64,000 nt of DNA from Cupriavidus sp. D39 (GTDB lineage: Bacteria > Pseudomonadota > Gammaproteobacteria > Burkholderiales > Burkholderiaceae). A program made the translations under genes and the position numbers. Shown here in pieces: positions 22,748-32,808 of this stretch (position 1 is its first letter; every line of letters begins with the position of its first letter). The DNA lies in NCBI RefSeq assembly GCF_026627925.1, contig NZ_JAPNLE010000009.1:1116001-1180000 (forward strand), given 5' to 3'. The notes beneath the pieces are model-generated. The model had not been told where the DNA came from. It saw only the letters and a list, made by a program, of their open reading frames with translations, and ran no database searches.

Positions 22748-25700
22748 TCATTCGCCCGAGCCCGGCGCGAGCACGTCGCGCGCACCATTGCGGCCCATCG
22801 GCGAAACCAGTCCCGCCACCTCCATCTGCTCGATCAGGCGCGCGGCACGGTTGTAGCCGATGCGCAACTGGCGCTGCACGGCGGAAATCGACGCCCGGCG
22901 GCTGGTGAGCACGAAGGAGGCGGCTTCGTCGTACAACGGGTCGGCCTCCGCATCGCCACCGCCTTCGCCGAACAGGTCCGACGCTGCGGCCTCGCCAGGA
23001 TCGCCCGCGAGGATGGCCTCGTCGTAGTCGGGCTCGCCGAACTGCTTCCAGTGCTCCACCACGCGGTGCACTTCGTCATCGGCCACAAAGGCGCCGTGCA
23101 CGCGTTGCGGATAGCCGGTGCCCGGCGGCAGGAACAGCATGTCGCCCTGCCCCAGCAGGCTCTCGGCGCCCATCTGGTCGAGGATGGTACGCGAGTCGAT
23201 CTTGGACGAGACCTGGAATGCCACCCGGGTGGGGATATTGGCCTTGATCAGGCCGGTGATCACGTCCACCGACGGGCGCTGCGTGGCCAGGATCAGGTGG
23301 ATGCCGGCGGCGCGGGCCTTCTGCGCCAGACGCGCGATCAGCTCTTCGATCTTCTTGCCGGCCACCATCATCAGGTCGGCCAGCTCGTCGATCACCACCA
23401 CGATGAACGGCAGCGTGCGCAGCGGCTCGGGCGCATCGGGCGTGAGCGAGAACGGATTGGGCACATGCTCGCCCGCGGCCTCGGCGGCGCGGATCTTCTG
23501 GTTGAAGCCGGCCAGGTTGCGCACGCCCAGCGCCGACATCAGGCGGTAGCGCTTTTCCATTTCGCCCACGCACCAGTTCAGCGCGTGCGCGGCCTGCTTC
23601 ATGTCGGTCACCACCGGCGAGAGCAGGTGCGGGATACCTTCGTAGACCGATAGCTCCAGCATCTTGGGGTCGATCATGATCAGGCGCACATCGTCCGGCG
23701 TGGCCTTGTACAGCAAGGACAGGATCATGGCGTTGACCGCCACGGACTTGCCCGAGCCGGTGGTGCCGGCCACCAGCAAGTGCGGCGCGCGCGCAAGATC
23801 GGTCACCACCGGGTTGCCGGTGATGTCCTTGCCCATCGCCAGCACCAGATGGGAGTTATGCGCGAGGAACGACGAGGCGGCCACGATCTCGGACAGGCGG
23901 ATCATCTGGCGCCGCGCGTTGGGCAGCTCCAGCCCCATGCAGGTCTTGCCGGGAATGGTCTCGACCACGCGGATGGAGGTCACGCCCAGCGCCCGCGCCA
24001 GGTCCTTCATCAGGCCCACCACCTGCGCGCCGCGCACGCCCATGGCGGGATCCACCTCGAAGCGCGTGATGACCGGGCCGGCCGAGGCGCCGACCACCGA
24101 CACCGGCACCTTGAACTCCGCCAGGCGCTGCGCGATCAGGTTGCCGGTTTCCTGCAACTGCTCCTCGGTCACCTGCTGGATGTCGGCCGTGGCGGTTTCC
24201 AGCAAACCTAGGTCCGGCAAGCGGTAGTCCGAAATACGGGAAGGCGGCGGCGTGACGGCAATGACTTGCGACGCCGGCACTGCGCTCGCCGCGGGTGCCG
24301 CGGATACCGCGGCGGCTACCGGCGCATCGAGCGCCACCACCTTGCCGACCACGGCCGGCAGCACGATGCGCGGCTTGGCGCCGGCGGCGCGGCTGGCAAT
24401 GTTTCGGGCAACGGGGCCGGCGCTTCTTCTATCGTGGGCTCGGGATTGGGAGCGCTGTCCTCGCTGCGGTGCTCGACCAGCAGGTTGGCATCGAGAACGC
24501 CCTCGGCGATCTCTTCCGTGGTGTCTTCGAGCTCGGCCGCAGGCTCGATGTCGGAGTCGGCTTCGGCATCCGGAATGAATACGATGTTGGGAGCGGCGTC
24601 GGCCTCCGGAGCCGCTTGTGCTCCTACTTCAGGCTCGACTTTGGCTTCGACCTTAGCGTCCACGGCCGGCTCGGCGGCGCCTTCCGGCTCCTGAGCGATT
24701 GCCGGTTCGTCCGCCTGGGGCGCAACGGCAGCATCTGGCAATGCAACCGCCTCGGACTCGGCCGGGACAGCCGCCCCGGTATCCATGGCGGACGCCTCGG
24801 CAACAACTTCGCTATTGGCTTCGGCTGCCACTTCCACCGGGCTTTCGATCGATGCCTCGGCCACGACCGGCGCTGCCTCCTCGCTTACCGCATCGGTGAC
24901 CGCATCGGTGGCTGCCTCGGCGACGGCAACGGCGGCTTCCGGCTCAGGCTGCGCATCGGCCGCCGGAGCAGCCGGAGCAGCAGGGGCAGCAGGCCGCGTC
25001 GACTTCCAGGCGCTGGCCAGTGCGGTCAGTTCCGCCATCAGCGCCTCGGCTTCCAGGCGGAGTTCGTCCAACGTCACGGAGGGCGTCGCGCCTTCCCCGG
25101 CGGATTCCGCGCGCGGCTGCGCAACCTGCGGGGCATCAGCGGGTGCGGTGGCAGGTGCGGCGGCGGGTGCGGCGGCGGGAATGGCAACATCCTCGGGGGA
25201 TAGCACCGCCACAGCCTGCGGCTCGGCGGGCGCCACTGCGGGGGCTGCCTCGGCCTCCAGCACCTCGGTTTCCTGCGCCTGGCTGGCCGGCTCTTCCGCC
25301 GCCGGCCGCGCCTGCACGGCGGCAACCTGTTCGCTTTGCTGCTTGCGCGCACCGTCATCCTGCGCAACCGGCATGACAGCCGGCGGCACCGCGGCAGCCG
25401 TCGTCACGCTCTTTGCCGCAGCGGGCTGGGCGGGTCGCGCGTTGGCTTGCGGCAGTGTCGTGATGGCCGAGCGTGCGCTCATCTGCGGCTGGCGCACGGG
25501 GCCGCTGACCACGGTAGCGCGTGCAGCCGCTGCCGGGGCAGGACTGGCGGCGCGCGCCTGCACTGCCCCCGCGGCACTGGCCGCCGCAGCCGACGCCGCG
25601 GCGGATGCCGTGCGGGCGGTTGCCGGGCTGGTGGCTTGCGGCTGGCTGGGGGTGCGCAGCGGCGCCGGCCTGACGGGCGCCTTGGCTGCAGGCGGCGGAG

Positions 25701-26352
25701 ATACGGGCGCGGAGGCCTCAGGCTTGGCGGCGCCCGGCGGCCCGGCCTGCTGCAGCCAGATCTCGCCCGGCTGCGGCGGCGAATTGCGGGTGCGCGCCGG
25801 CGGCTGCCAGACCGGCTGGCGCCGCGCCGATACGGCTTCGATGCCCTTGTGGCGGGGCACGTAATCGGTCGAGCCCGGCACCGCGGCATGCGTGGCGCCG
25901 AGGTGGGTGGTCTCCCAGCTGTCCGGCTCGCGCGCGGTGCGGGCGGGCGTGCGCAGGGGCGCCATGTCGGCCTCGTCCGGCTCAGGCAAGCTGGGCTTGC
26001 GCAGGAACAGGCTGCGCCAGGTTTCGCCAAACACCATCGGCGCGGCCAGGGCCAGCACACCCAGCATCAGCAGCAGGCTGGCGCTCCAGCCAAGTATGCC
26101 GGAAACCAGGGTGCCCAGCGCGCGCCCGGCGCTGCCGCCCGACGTGCTGCCTGCCATGCCACCCTCGCCCGCCGCGCCTGTCAGCGCTTCGAGCGAGGCG
26201 CTTGCACACAGCACGATCAACGTGCCCAGCCATACCCGCAGCGTGCCGCGTCCACTGAAGAACCGGCGCTCGCCGGCGAGCAGGCGCGCCACCTGGCGCC
26301 ACACCAGCGGCACAAGCCACAAGGTCGAAAATCCGAACCAGCCAAAACCCAT
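22748..26352 (-). CDS. ftsK: FtsK/SpoIIIE-type DNA translocase, frameshifted
   Basis: About 1201 residues. The N-terminus ([20 protein letters not shown] and on) has about three membrane helices within residues 1-140. A very long Ala/Pro/Glu-rich linker follows (about 170-690). The C-terminal motor has Walker [10 protein letters not shown], Walker [14 protein letters not shown] and [12 protein letters not shown]. The gamma winged-helix domain at the end ([20 protein letters not shown], then GRNGARDVL) reads KOPS-type sequences and activates XerCD. The frame breaks near 24365-24395, between linker and motor, and the coding length lacks one base. The motor is perfectly conserved, so I take the break as an artefact. 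Cupriavidus genomes may have two ftsK copies; which one this is, I cannot say. Confidence 0.88.
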
Positions 26353-26627
26353 TATCGAAACGCCATCATCAAATACCTCGGGCGACGATTGTAGCGGGTC
26401 TGGGCGCGGCGTTTCCGCCCAAGATGGCACGCGCAACGGAATATCGCCTGTTTTCCAGCACCACGCGCCCTCCCCCGCCACGCGAACCACGCGCGCTGGC
26501 GTCGGCATCCGCCCGTGCGAAGGCGTGCCCGCGGTGCGGCATGTGCGCTAATATGGACGAAGCCTGCCTCGAATCCACTCGGCCGTTCTCATCGGCCGAT
26601 TTCCATCGCCCCAATCCCGAGCCAACC

Positions 26628-27844
26628 ATGCAGACGCGCTACGCCGGACTGTCCGCCCTGGTGGTCGATGACCACCCGTTCCAGTTGCTGGCGGCGGAAC
26701 AGTTGCTGACCCAGCTGGGCGTGAGCGACGTGCATTGCGCCGCCGACGGCCGCATCGCGCTGGACCTGCTGGCCGCGCGCAAGGTCGACCTCGTGCTCTG
26801 CGATATCGAGATGCCGGGGCTCAACGGGCCCGGCATGATGGACGAGCTGACCCGGCGCAAGGACCACGCCTTCGCCGGCGCCCAGCCCCTGTGGGTATGG
26901 GTGTCCGCGCTGCAGGACGACATCATCGATTCCCACGTGAGCCTGGCCGATTCGGTTGGACTCGCCCATGTGCGCGCGGTGCGCAAGCCGATCTCGGCGG
27001 TGGTGCTGGAAGAAATCCTGCAGGATGCGCTGGAGCGCGACCTCACCGCCGAAGCCCCGGCGGCCGCGCCAAGCCAGCCGGACGACCGCGACCTGCTGGC
27101 AGCGATGCAGACGCCCGGCGCCATTTTCATCATGCTGCAACCGCAGTTCAGGATCAGCACCGGCGCGCTGGCCGGCGCGGAAGCGCTTTGCCGCTGGCGC
27201 CATCCGACCATGGGGCTGATCCGGCCCGACCTCTTCATCCCGAGGCTCGAGGCGCTGGGCGAGGCCGATGCCATCTTCCAGCTGGCGGGCCAGCAATGCC
27301 TGTCGGTGCAGCGCCAGTTGCTGGCGCGCGGCGTGCGCATCCCGCTGAGCATCAATGCTTCCGCGCAGACGCTGTGCCGGCCCGGCGTGCTCGACGCCTT
27401 CGACGCCATGGTGGAAGCCAGCGGCATGCCGCGCCAGTTGCTGAATATCGAATTGACCGAGGGCTACCCGGTAAACGACACCCGTGCCCTGTCGATTGCG
27501 CTGAACCGCCTGCGCCTGCTTGGCTACGGCGTGGCCATCGACGATTTCGGGATCGGCATCGCCACCCTCAAGCTGCTGGCGGACCTGCCCTTCACCCAGA
27601 TCAAGCTCGATCGCTCGTTCGTGGTGGCGGTGCCGGGCAACAGCCAGCGCGCGGCGATCTGCCGCAACGTCATCAACCTCGCGCGCGACCTCAAGCTGGA
27701 ATGCGTGGCCGAGGGCATTGAAACCCCGCGCAGCGCGACGCGCTGCAAGCCCTGGGCTGCGACCTTGGCCAGGGCTACCTGTGGTCCCCCGCCCTGCCGC
27801 CCGACATGTTCGTGGCCGAAACGCTGGGCCGCTGGACGCCCTGA
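26628..27844 (+). CDS. Response regulator with REC and EAL (c-di-GMP phosphodiesterase) domains, frameshift near 3' end
   Basis: About 405 residues. Residues 1-130 form a receiver domain with acidic pair VVDDHP, phospho-acceptor aspartate in LVLCDIEMPGLNG and lysine in VRKPI. Residues about 160-400 form an EAL domain: GAEALCRWRHP, ELTEG (usually ELTES), AIDDFGIGIATL, IKLDRSFV and AEGIET. Most metal and catalytic residues are present, so it should hydrolyse c-di-GMP. After AEGIETP the frame slips at CCCC (27725-27728); with a fifth C the protein ends AQRDALQALGCDLGQGYLWS and on to a TGA at 27842, the normal EAL C-terminus. No histidine kinase is adjacent. Confidence 0.87.
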
Positions 27845-27850
27845 GGGCGC

Positions 27851-27866
27851 CCCGCAGCGCTGCGGG
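27851..27866. terminator. Palindrome between convergent genes
   Basis: A perfect 16-bp palindrome CCCGCAGCGCTGCGGG lies in the 30 bases between the converging EAL and DoxX genes. It has no T-run, so termination is only suggested by position. Confidence 0.4.
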
Positions 27867-27874
27867 CAGCTACG

Positions 27875-28297
27875 CTAGTTCCACTTGCCGTTGACGCCGC
27901 CTACGCTCAGGCGCCCCGCGCCCAGCAGCGCGACCGCGATGGCGCCGCCCAGGAACATCGCTTGCAGCTCCAGCGCCCAGCCACCGGTGTCCGCCAGCAT
28001 GGCTAGCTGCTTCATATGCACCAGGCCCACCGCCACCAGCATATTGACGACCACGATCAGCGCGGCGACCCGGGCCCACAAGCCGAGGATCAGCAGGACC
28101 GGCGCCACCACCTCGCCGATGTAGACACCATAGGCCAGCGCCGGAGGCAGTCCGGCCTGCGTCACCACCTGCGTCACGAACCCCGGCCCGGCGATGAGCT
28201 TGGAGATCCCGTGCAGCAGAACCAGCACGCCTAGCACGATCCGCAATACCGCCTTGCCCAGGTCCTGCGATGGCTGAGAACCACTCATGGTCGTCAC
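27875..28297 (-). CDS. DoxX family membrane protein
   Basis: 140 residues with four predicted membrane helices. The family pattern is visible in GKAVLRIVLGVLVLLHGISK (helix 1 with the HG motif) and ALAYGVYIGEVVAPVLLILG. DoxX/DoxD-like proteins are inner-membrane components linked to redox or quinone metabolism, mostly uncharacterised. The start may be the second ATG at 28288. A LysR gene lies upstream on the same strand, 134 bases away. Confidence 0.85.
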   Translation of the reverse strand: MTTMSGSQPSQDLGKAVLRIVLGVLVLLHGISKLIAGPGFVTQVVTQAGLPPALAYGVYIGEVVAPVLLILGLWARVAALIVVVNMLVAVGLVHMKQLAMLADTGGWALELQAMFLGGAIAVALLGAGRLSVGGVNGKWN

Positions 28298-28431
28298 TCC
28301 TTGTCCGGATCAGAAAACGAAAGCGCGAATGTGCCGCCTGGAGCCGAAGCGCCTCTGGCTCCACGCGCGACATGCATATTTACCTTAGTGCGCCGCGCCG
28401 TGAAGGTAAAGGCACAAGTTGCGCGCACGTC

Positions 28432-29388
28432 TCAGATCTGGCCGATGGGCCGGTGCATGCCCGGCTGGCGCGGCGGCTGCATGCCCGCCTTCCAAGCCGT
28501 TTCGGGCAGGATGTCGGCAAGGAAATCCAGGAAGCGCCGCAGCGCCGGCGGCATGCCCTTGCGCGAGGGAAAGACCGCGTGCAGCGTCCCGACCGGCATG
28601 ATCCACTGCGGCAGCAGCACCTCCAGCTCCCCGGTCTCGATGGCATCGCGGCAGAACATGCGCGGCAGCATCGCCACGCCCACGCCCGCGATGGCCGCCG
28701 CGCGCAGCAAGGCGAATTCGTCGGTGACCAGGCGCGGGTCGTAGGGCACGTAGATCGATTGCCCGGTATTGCAGGTCAGCGTCCAGACATGCTTGCCGTC
28801 GTGCGGCTTCTGGTTGACGCCGGGCATGCCGTCCAGCGCCTCGGGCGTGCGCGGGCGGCCGATGCTGTCCAGCAACGCCGGGCTGGCTACCAGCATGAGC
28901 GGGCTCTCGCCGTAGGTGCGCACCACCAGCGACGAGTCGTCCATCACCTCGCGCACCCGCAGCGCCAGGTCGAAGCCTTCGGCGATCACGTCCACGCGGC
29001 GGTTGGTGGCTTCCAGTTCGATGCGCACGCCGGGGTTGGCCTGCATGAAATGCCCGATGGCGGGCGCCAGCAGGTTCTGGGCAATCGCCACGGGGCAACT
29101 CACGCGCAAGGTGCCTCCGGGTTGGTCACGAGCCTGGTCGATCACTTCACGCGCCGCTTCCGCCTCCGCCAGCATGGCGCGGCAGCGCTCGTAGTAGGCC
29201 TCGCCGATGGGCGTCACGCGCACCTGCCGGGTGGTCCGGCGCAACAATTGCACCCCCAGGTCGCGCTCCAGCTGGGCAATGCGCCGGCTTAGCCGTGATT
29301 TCGGCACGCCACTGGCACGGCTCGCGGCCGAGAAACTGCCGTGCTGGACCACCTGGGCAAACAGCGAAAGGTCGTTCAGGTCTTGCAT
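28432..29388 (-). CDS. LysR-family transcriptional regulator, divergent from azoR
   Basis: 318 residues with an N-terminal helix-turn-helix (SLFAQVVQHGSFSAASRASG, then PKSRLSRRIAQLE) and a LysR substrate domain (PGGTLRVSCPVAIAQNLLAP). The group resembles the AaeR/DsdC-like LysR proteins often found divergent from NAD(P)H-quinone or azo reductases. The 150-base spacer shared with azoR makes azoR its likely target, sensing a quinone or electrophile. Confidence 0.88.
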   Translation of the reverse strand: MQDLNDLSLFAQVVQHGSFSAASRASGVPKSRLSRRIAQLERDLGVQLLRRTTRQVRVTPIGEAYYERCRAMLAEAEAAREVIDQARDQPGGTLRVSCPVAIAQNLLAPAIGHFMQANPGVRIELEATNRRVDVIAEGFDLALRVREVMDDSSLVVRTYGESPLMLVASPALLDSIGRPRTPEALDGMPGVNQKPHDGKHVWTLTCNTGQSIYVPYDPRLVTDEFALLRAAAIAGVGVAMLPRMFCRDAIETGELEVLLPQWIMPVGTLHAVFPSRKGMPPALRRFLDFLADILPETAWKAGMQPPRQPGMHRPIGQI

Positions 29389-29448
29389 GGGTCATCCTTG
29401 GGGAAAGGAGCGCGCCAGGGTAGCAGCTCGGCTTGCGTTCTGCCCCTG

Positions 29449-29461
29449 GAACAATAAGTTC
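29449..29461. promoter_or_regulatory. Candidate LysR operator between lysR and azoR
   Basis: The inverted repeat GAAC-N5-GTTC lies in the AT-rich middle of the divergent promoter region. Its short arms and T-rich flank fit a LysR recognition half, but this is a weak motif on its own. Confidence 0.35.
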
Positions 29462-29538
29462 TATTTTGCCCCACTACCGGCATCAATGGCAGACCGCTAT
29501 CTTTCATTCATCCAACCCGAACCCCAGTGGAGATGAAC

Positions 29539-30141
29539 ATGAAGATCTTGCAAATCGACTCGAGCGTACTTGGCGGCCATTCCGCTTCCCGTAGCCTGAC
29601 CGCCAAGGTGGTTGCCGACCTGCGCGCCAAGCACCCTGAAGCCACCCTGACCGTGCGCGACCTGGACCAGGACGCACCGGCGCACCTGTCCGGCGCGCTG
29701 CTGCCCGTGCTGGGCGGCCCGAAGGACGGCCTCAACACCGTGCAGGAGAGCGAGCTGCAACGCACTGAAGCCTTCCTCAAGGAATTCCTCGAAGCCGATG
29801 TGCTGGTCGTCGGTGTGCCGCAATACAACTTCGGCATCCCCAGCCAGCTCAAGTCCTGGATCGACCGCATCGCCCAGGCTGGCCGCACCTTCAAGTACAC
29901 CGAGACCGGCCCGGTCGGCCTGGCCGGCGGCAAGCGCGTGATCGTGGTTTCGTCGCGCGGCGGCGTGCGCCAGGACGCCAACGCCCTGGACCTGCATGAA
30001 CAGACCGTGGACGTGGTGTTCCGCTTCCTGGGCATGACCGACATCACGTACGTGCGCGCCCACGGCCTGGCAATGGGCCCCGAAGCCCGCGAAGCCAGCC
30101 TGGTCGCCGCCAACGGCGCCGTGGCAGCACTGGCAGCCTGA
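29539..30141 (+). CDS. azoR: FMN-dependent NADH:quinone oxidoreductase / azoreductase
   Basis: A 200-residue flavodoxin-fold protein: KILQIDSSVLGGHSASRSLT at the N-terminus binds the FMN phosphate, PQYNFGIPSQLKSWIDRI is the family signature near residue 95, and SSRGGV follows near 140. AzoR reduces quinones and azo compounds by two-electron transfer and is cytosolic. I chose the ATG at 29539, preceded by GGAG; in-frame GTG and ATG codons at 29527 and 29533 are alternatives that would remove that site. It is likely controlled by the divergent LysR. Confidence 0.93.
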   Translation: MKILQIDSSVLGGHSASRSLTAKVVADLRAKHPEATLTVRDLDQDAPAHLSGALLPVLGGPKDGLNTVQESELQRTEAFLKEFLEADVLVVGVPQYNFGIPSQLKSWIDRIAQAGRTFKYTETGPVGLAGGKRVIVVSSRGGVRQDANALDLHEQTVDVVFRFLGMTDITYVRAHGLAMGPEAREASLVAANGAVAALAA

Positions 30142-30144
30142 TCG

Positions 30145-30215
30145 CGGCGGTGCGGCCTCGCGCCGCACCGCCGAAGCGCAAGACGTCCGCCCGCAGTCAT
30201 GCCGGCGGGCGTTTT
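30145..30215 (+). terminator. Tandem hairpins and terminator after azoR
   Basis: The first hairpin is a perfect 12-bp stem (CGGCGGTGCGGC at 30145-30156 and its complement at 30162-30173). The second has a 7-bp stem (CGCCCGC at 30188-30194, GCGGGCG at 30205-30211) followed by TTTT, the form of an intrinsic terminator. The remaining bases to egtB (30216-30475) hold no gene; I looked for a riboswitch there and found no known pattern. Confidence 0.75.
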
Positions 30216-30475
30216 GCGCTTGCGCCCGCGTGTCTTGCAGCGCCGCGCCCTGCTATGGATTCGTGTAGGCGCGAGCCTGCTATGCCCACCGCGCGATCGG
30301 GTCTATGATGGTTCCGAACGCCTTAGCGGTTTCGGTGCATGTCCATCCAGGGGGAAGCCCGCGCGGCCTTGTTGTGCAGGCCTGGGTCGGAACCTGTCCG
30401 CAATCCACACGCCACGGCCAGCCGCAGCCCAAAGCGGCATCCGCGGCAGATGCATAGTCCGATCCGGGAGCCCGC

Positions 30476-31765
30476 ATGTCCTCTGCCCTGCTGCCTGCCA
30501 GCGCCGTGCATCCGCCGCACGAGCCAGCCCTGCTGTCCAAGTACCGCCACGTACGCGCGGCCACCGAGGCCATGGTCGCCGACATCACCGACGCCGACGC
30601 CACGGTGCAGTCCATGGACGACGCCAGCCCCGCCAAATGGCATCTGGCGCATACCACCTGGTTCTTCGAGGAGTTCGTGCTGACGGCGCGTATCCCGGAC
30701 TACGAGCCGCTGGATCCGCAGTATCGCTACCTGTTCAACTCCTACTACGAATCCGTCGGCGCCCGCCACCCGCGGCCACGCCGCGGCCTGCTGTCGCGGC
30801 CGTCGCTCGACGAGATCCTGGCTTACCGCGAGGCCGTCGACGAAACCATGCTCGGGCTGCTGACCAGCGCGCAGACCGATGCCGAGGCGGCGCTGATCGA
30901 GCTTGGCCTGAACCACGAGCAACAGCACCAGGAGCTGCTGCTGACCGACATCCTGCATCTGTTCGCACAAAACCCGCTGAAGCCGGCCTTCGCGCCGGAG
31001 CTGCTGGCGCCCGTGATCGCCGATCCGCGCCCGGCTGCGGAATGGATCCGCTTTGCCGGCGGCGTGGTCGCCATCGGCCATGACCGCGACGGCTTTGCCT
31101 TCGATTGCGAAGGCCCGCGCCACAACGTGCTGCTGCAGCCGTACCAGCTGTGCTCGCACCCGGTCAGCAACCACCAGTGGTTCGAATTTATCGAGGATGG
31201 CGCCTACCGTACCGCCGGGCTATGGCTGTCGGATGGATGGCGCTGGGTGTGCGAACAGGGCATCGAGGCGCCGCTGTACTGGGAGGAGCGCGAAGGCACC
31301 TGGTGGCAAATGAGCCTGCGCGGCATGCAGCCGGTGGATCCGGACAGCCCGGTCACGCATATCAGCTTCTATGAGGCCGATGCCTTTGCCCGCTGGGCCG
31401 AGCGCCGCCTGCCCACCGAGGCGGAATGGGAGCACGCCGTGCGCAACCTGCCGGCTACCGGGAATTTTGTCGAGGGACGCGTGCTTCGGCCCCTGCCCGA
31501 TCGCCAGAATACGTCCGGCGTGTTGCGGCAGATGTTTGGCGACGTGTGGGAATGGACTGCCAGCCCCTTCCAGCCCTACCCGGGCTTCCGGCCTAGCGCC
31601 GGCGCGGTGGGGGAATACAACGGCAAGTTCATGTGCAGCCAGATGGTGCTGCGCGGCGGTTCCTGCGTCACGCCGGAATCGCATATCCGCGCCAGTTACC
31701 GCAATTTCTTCTACCCGCACCAGCGCTGGCAGTTCACCGGCATGCGGCTGGCCGACGACGCTTGA
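30476..31765 (+). CDS. egtB: Ergothioneine biosynthesis protein EgtB
   Basis: 429 residues. Residues about 20-170 are a DinB-like domain with KWHLAHTTWFFE and the iron site NHEQQHQE (H-x3-H-x-E). Residues about 185-429 are the FGE-sulfatase (formylglycine-generating enzyme) domain with HPVSNHQWFEF, RRLPTEAEWEHA, DVWEWTASPF and VLRGGSCVTPESH. EgtB is the non-heme iron sulfoxide synthase that joins hercynine with a thiol donor. The methyltransferase EgtD, usually next to it, is absent from this window. GGGAG precedes the start at a good distance. The length is normal for the family. Confidence 0.92.
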   Translation: MSSALLPASAVHPPHEPALLSKYRHVRAATEAMVADITDADATVQSMDDASPAKWHLAHTTWFFEEFVLTARIPDYEPLDPQYRYLFNSYYESVGARHPRPRRGLLSRPSLDEILAYREAVDETMLGLLTSAQTDAEAALIELGLNHEQQHQELLLTDILHLFAQNPLKPAFAPELLAPVIADPRPAAEWIRFAGGVVAIGHDRDGFAFDCEGPRHNVLLQPYQLCSHPVSNHQWFEFIEDGAYRTAGLWLSDGWRWVCEQGIEAPLYWEEREGTWWQMSLRGMQPVDPDSPVTHISFYEADAFARWAERRLPTEAEWEHAVRNLPATGNFVEGRVLRPLPDRQNTSGVLRQMFGDVWEWTASPFQPYPGFRPSAGAVGEYNGKFMCSQMVLRGGSCVTPESHIRASYRNFFYPHQRWQFTGMRLADDA

Positions 31766-31806
31766 AAGTCTGAACGCGTGGGCGCTTGGGCAAGAACCAA
31801 GCAAAA

Positions 31807-31832
31807 ACGCGCCGGGTTTTAGCCCGGCGCGT
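31807..31832 (-). terminator. Bidirectional terminator between egtB and ankyrin gene
   Basis: A perfect 10-bp stem ACGCGCCGGG (31807-31816) and CCCGGCGCGT (31823-31832) with loop TTTTAG. On the minus strand it is followed by TTTTT, so it best terminates the long minus-strand housekeeping operon; it may also stop egtB. A similar GTTTTAGCC-GGCGCGT string recurs at about 32090. Confidence 0.75.
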
Positions 31833-31866
31833 CAGCTTGATGACAAAGCCGGATCTGCGTTGTCGT

Positions 31867-32069
31867 GCTCCCCTCTCCCACTTGTGGGAGAGGGGCTGGG
31901 GGAGAGGGCGGGCGCTCGTCACGCCTGCGTGCTGAAAAACACCTCGGGCCTCGCTTCAAGTAGCTCCTAGCTAAGCCACCCCTCTCCCCAGCCCTCTCCC
32001 CCTGAGGGGAGAGGGAGAAATAGCCGTCGTCATGGCGCGCGGCTTTGGCCCGTTCGGCGGCTTCGGCTA
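31867..32069. repeat. REP-like composite repeat, copy 2
   Basis: Starts with CTCTCCCACTTGTGGGAGAG, then CTGGGGGAGAGGGCGGGCGC. A central part has CTTCAAGTAGCTCCTAGCTAAGCC, quoted here only by its core TAGCTCCTAGCTAAGCC. It then has CCCTCTCCCCCTGAGGGGAG and a tail AGCCGTCGTCATGGCGCGCG. The same order of blocks is found at 62978-63172, so the unit is about 200 bp and more than a simple hairpin. It fills the space between egtB and the ankyrin gene, and no coding frame is credible. Confidence 0.8.
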
Positions 32070-32117
32070 ATGCATCAGGTTTGTCAGCGGTTTTAGCCTG
32101 GCGCGTTTTTCTTCATC

Positions 32118-32807
32118 TCAGTTCCAGCCCTTTTGCGGAGGCTGCGAGCTTAACGGCGTCTGCGGATACAGCTTCTGCCAGCGCGACCTCAGTCCGTCCG
32201 CGATCTCCTTCTGGTGATAGCGCTCGGCAAAGTCGATCACGGTCATGCCCTGCTGGTTCTTCAGCCGCATGTCGGCGCCTTCGTCGAGCAGCAGCTTGAC
32301 CGTCTCGATATGCCCGCCGCGCGCCGCCATCATCAGCGGCGTGCTGCCGTTGGGGCTTTCCGCGTCGATATAGGCAGCATGGTCGACCAGAAACTTGACG
32401 ATCTCATTGTTGCCGTTGGTCGCCGCGTAATGCAGCGGCGTCCAGCCCGTCTTGTTGATCTCGACCTCCATCTGGTCGACCATCAGCTTGACCAGGCCCA
32501 GCTCGTTCTGCAGGCTGGCCATCATCAGCGGTGTCTCGCCGGCCGCATTGGCCTTGTCGAAATCGATGTCCTTCGCGCGGATCAGCGCCTCCGCCACCTT
32601 CAGCGACTTCTCGCGCAACGCCACCACCAGCATGGGATTGCCCTTGGCATCCACCAGGTTGGGATTGACCCCGCGCGCCAACATCTTCTGGGCCGCCTTG
32701 ACGTCATCGAACTCCACCGCATGGCGCATATCGTCGACAGGCGTGGCCCAGGCCATGGTGCCTGCCAGCATGGCGGCGACAGCGGCGAGGTGTCGGACAG
32801 ATTTCAT
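32118..32807 (-). CDS. Ankyrin-repeat protein with signal peptide
   Basis: 229 residues. A signal peptide (residues 1-21: KSVRHLAAVAAMLAGTMAWA region) predicts export to the periplasm. Four to five ankyrin repeats follow (about residues 45-195), for example GWTPLHYAATNGNNEIVKFL and GSTPLMMAARGGHIETVKLL. Ankyrin repeats bind proteins; no enzyme domain is present. It is the last gene of the mltG-tmk-holB-pilZ-tatD series, an arrangement I recall from Ralstonia and Cupriavidus. I chose the second ATG, three codons inside the longest frame, which lies nearer the signal peptide. Confidence 0.87.
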   Translation of the reverse strand: MKSVRHLAAVAAMLAGTMAWATPVDDMRHAVEFDDVKAAQKMLARGVNPNLVDAKGNPMLVVALREKSLKVAEALIRAKDIDFDKANAAGETPLMMASLQNELGLVKLMVDQMEVEINKTGWTPLHYAATNGNNEIVKFLVDHAAYIDAESPNGSTPLMMAARGGHIETVKLLLDEGADMRLKNQQGMTVIDFAERYHQKEIADGLRSRWQKLYPQTPLSSQPPQKGWN

Positions 32808-32808
32808 G

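Noticed and set aside
30216..30475. Possible riboswitch upstream of egtB
   Set aside because: I compared it by eye with cobalamin, FMN, TPP and glycine riboswitch cores. No conserved core fits, and the GC-rich stems are ordinary for this genome.
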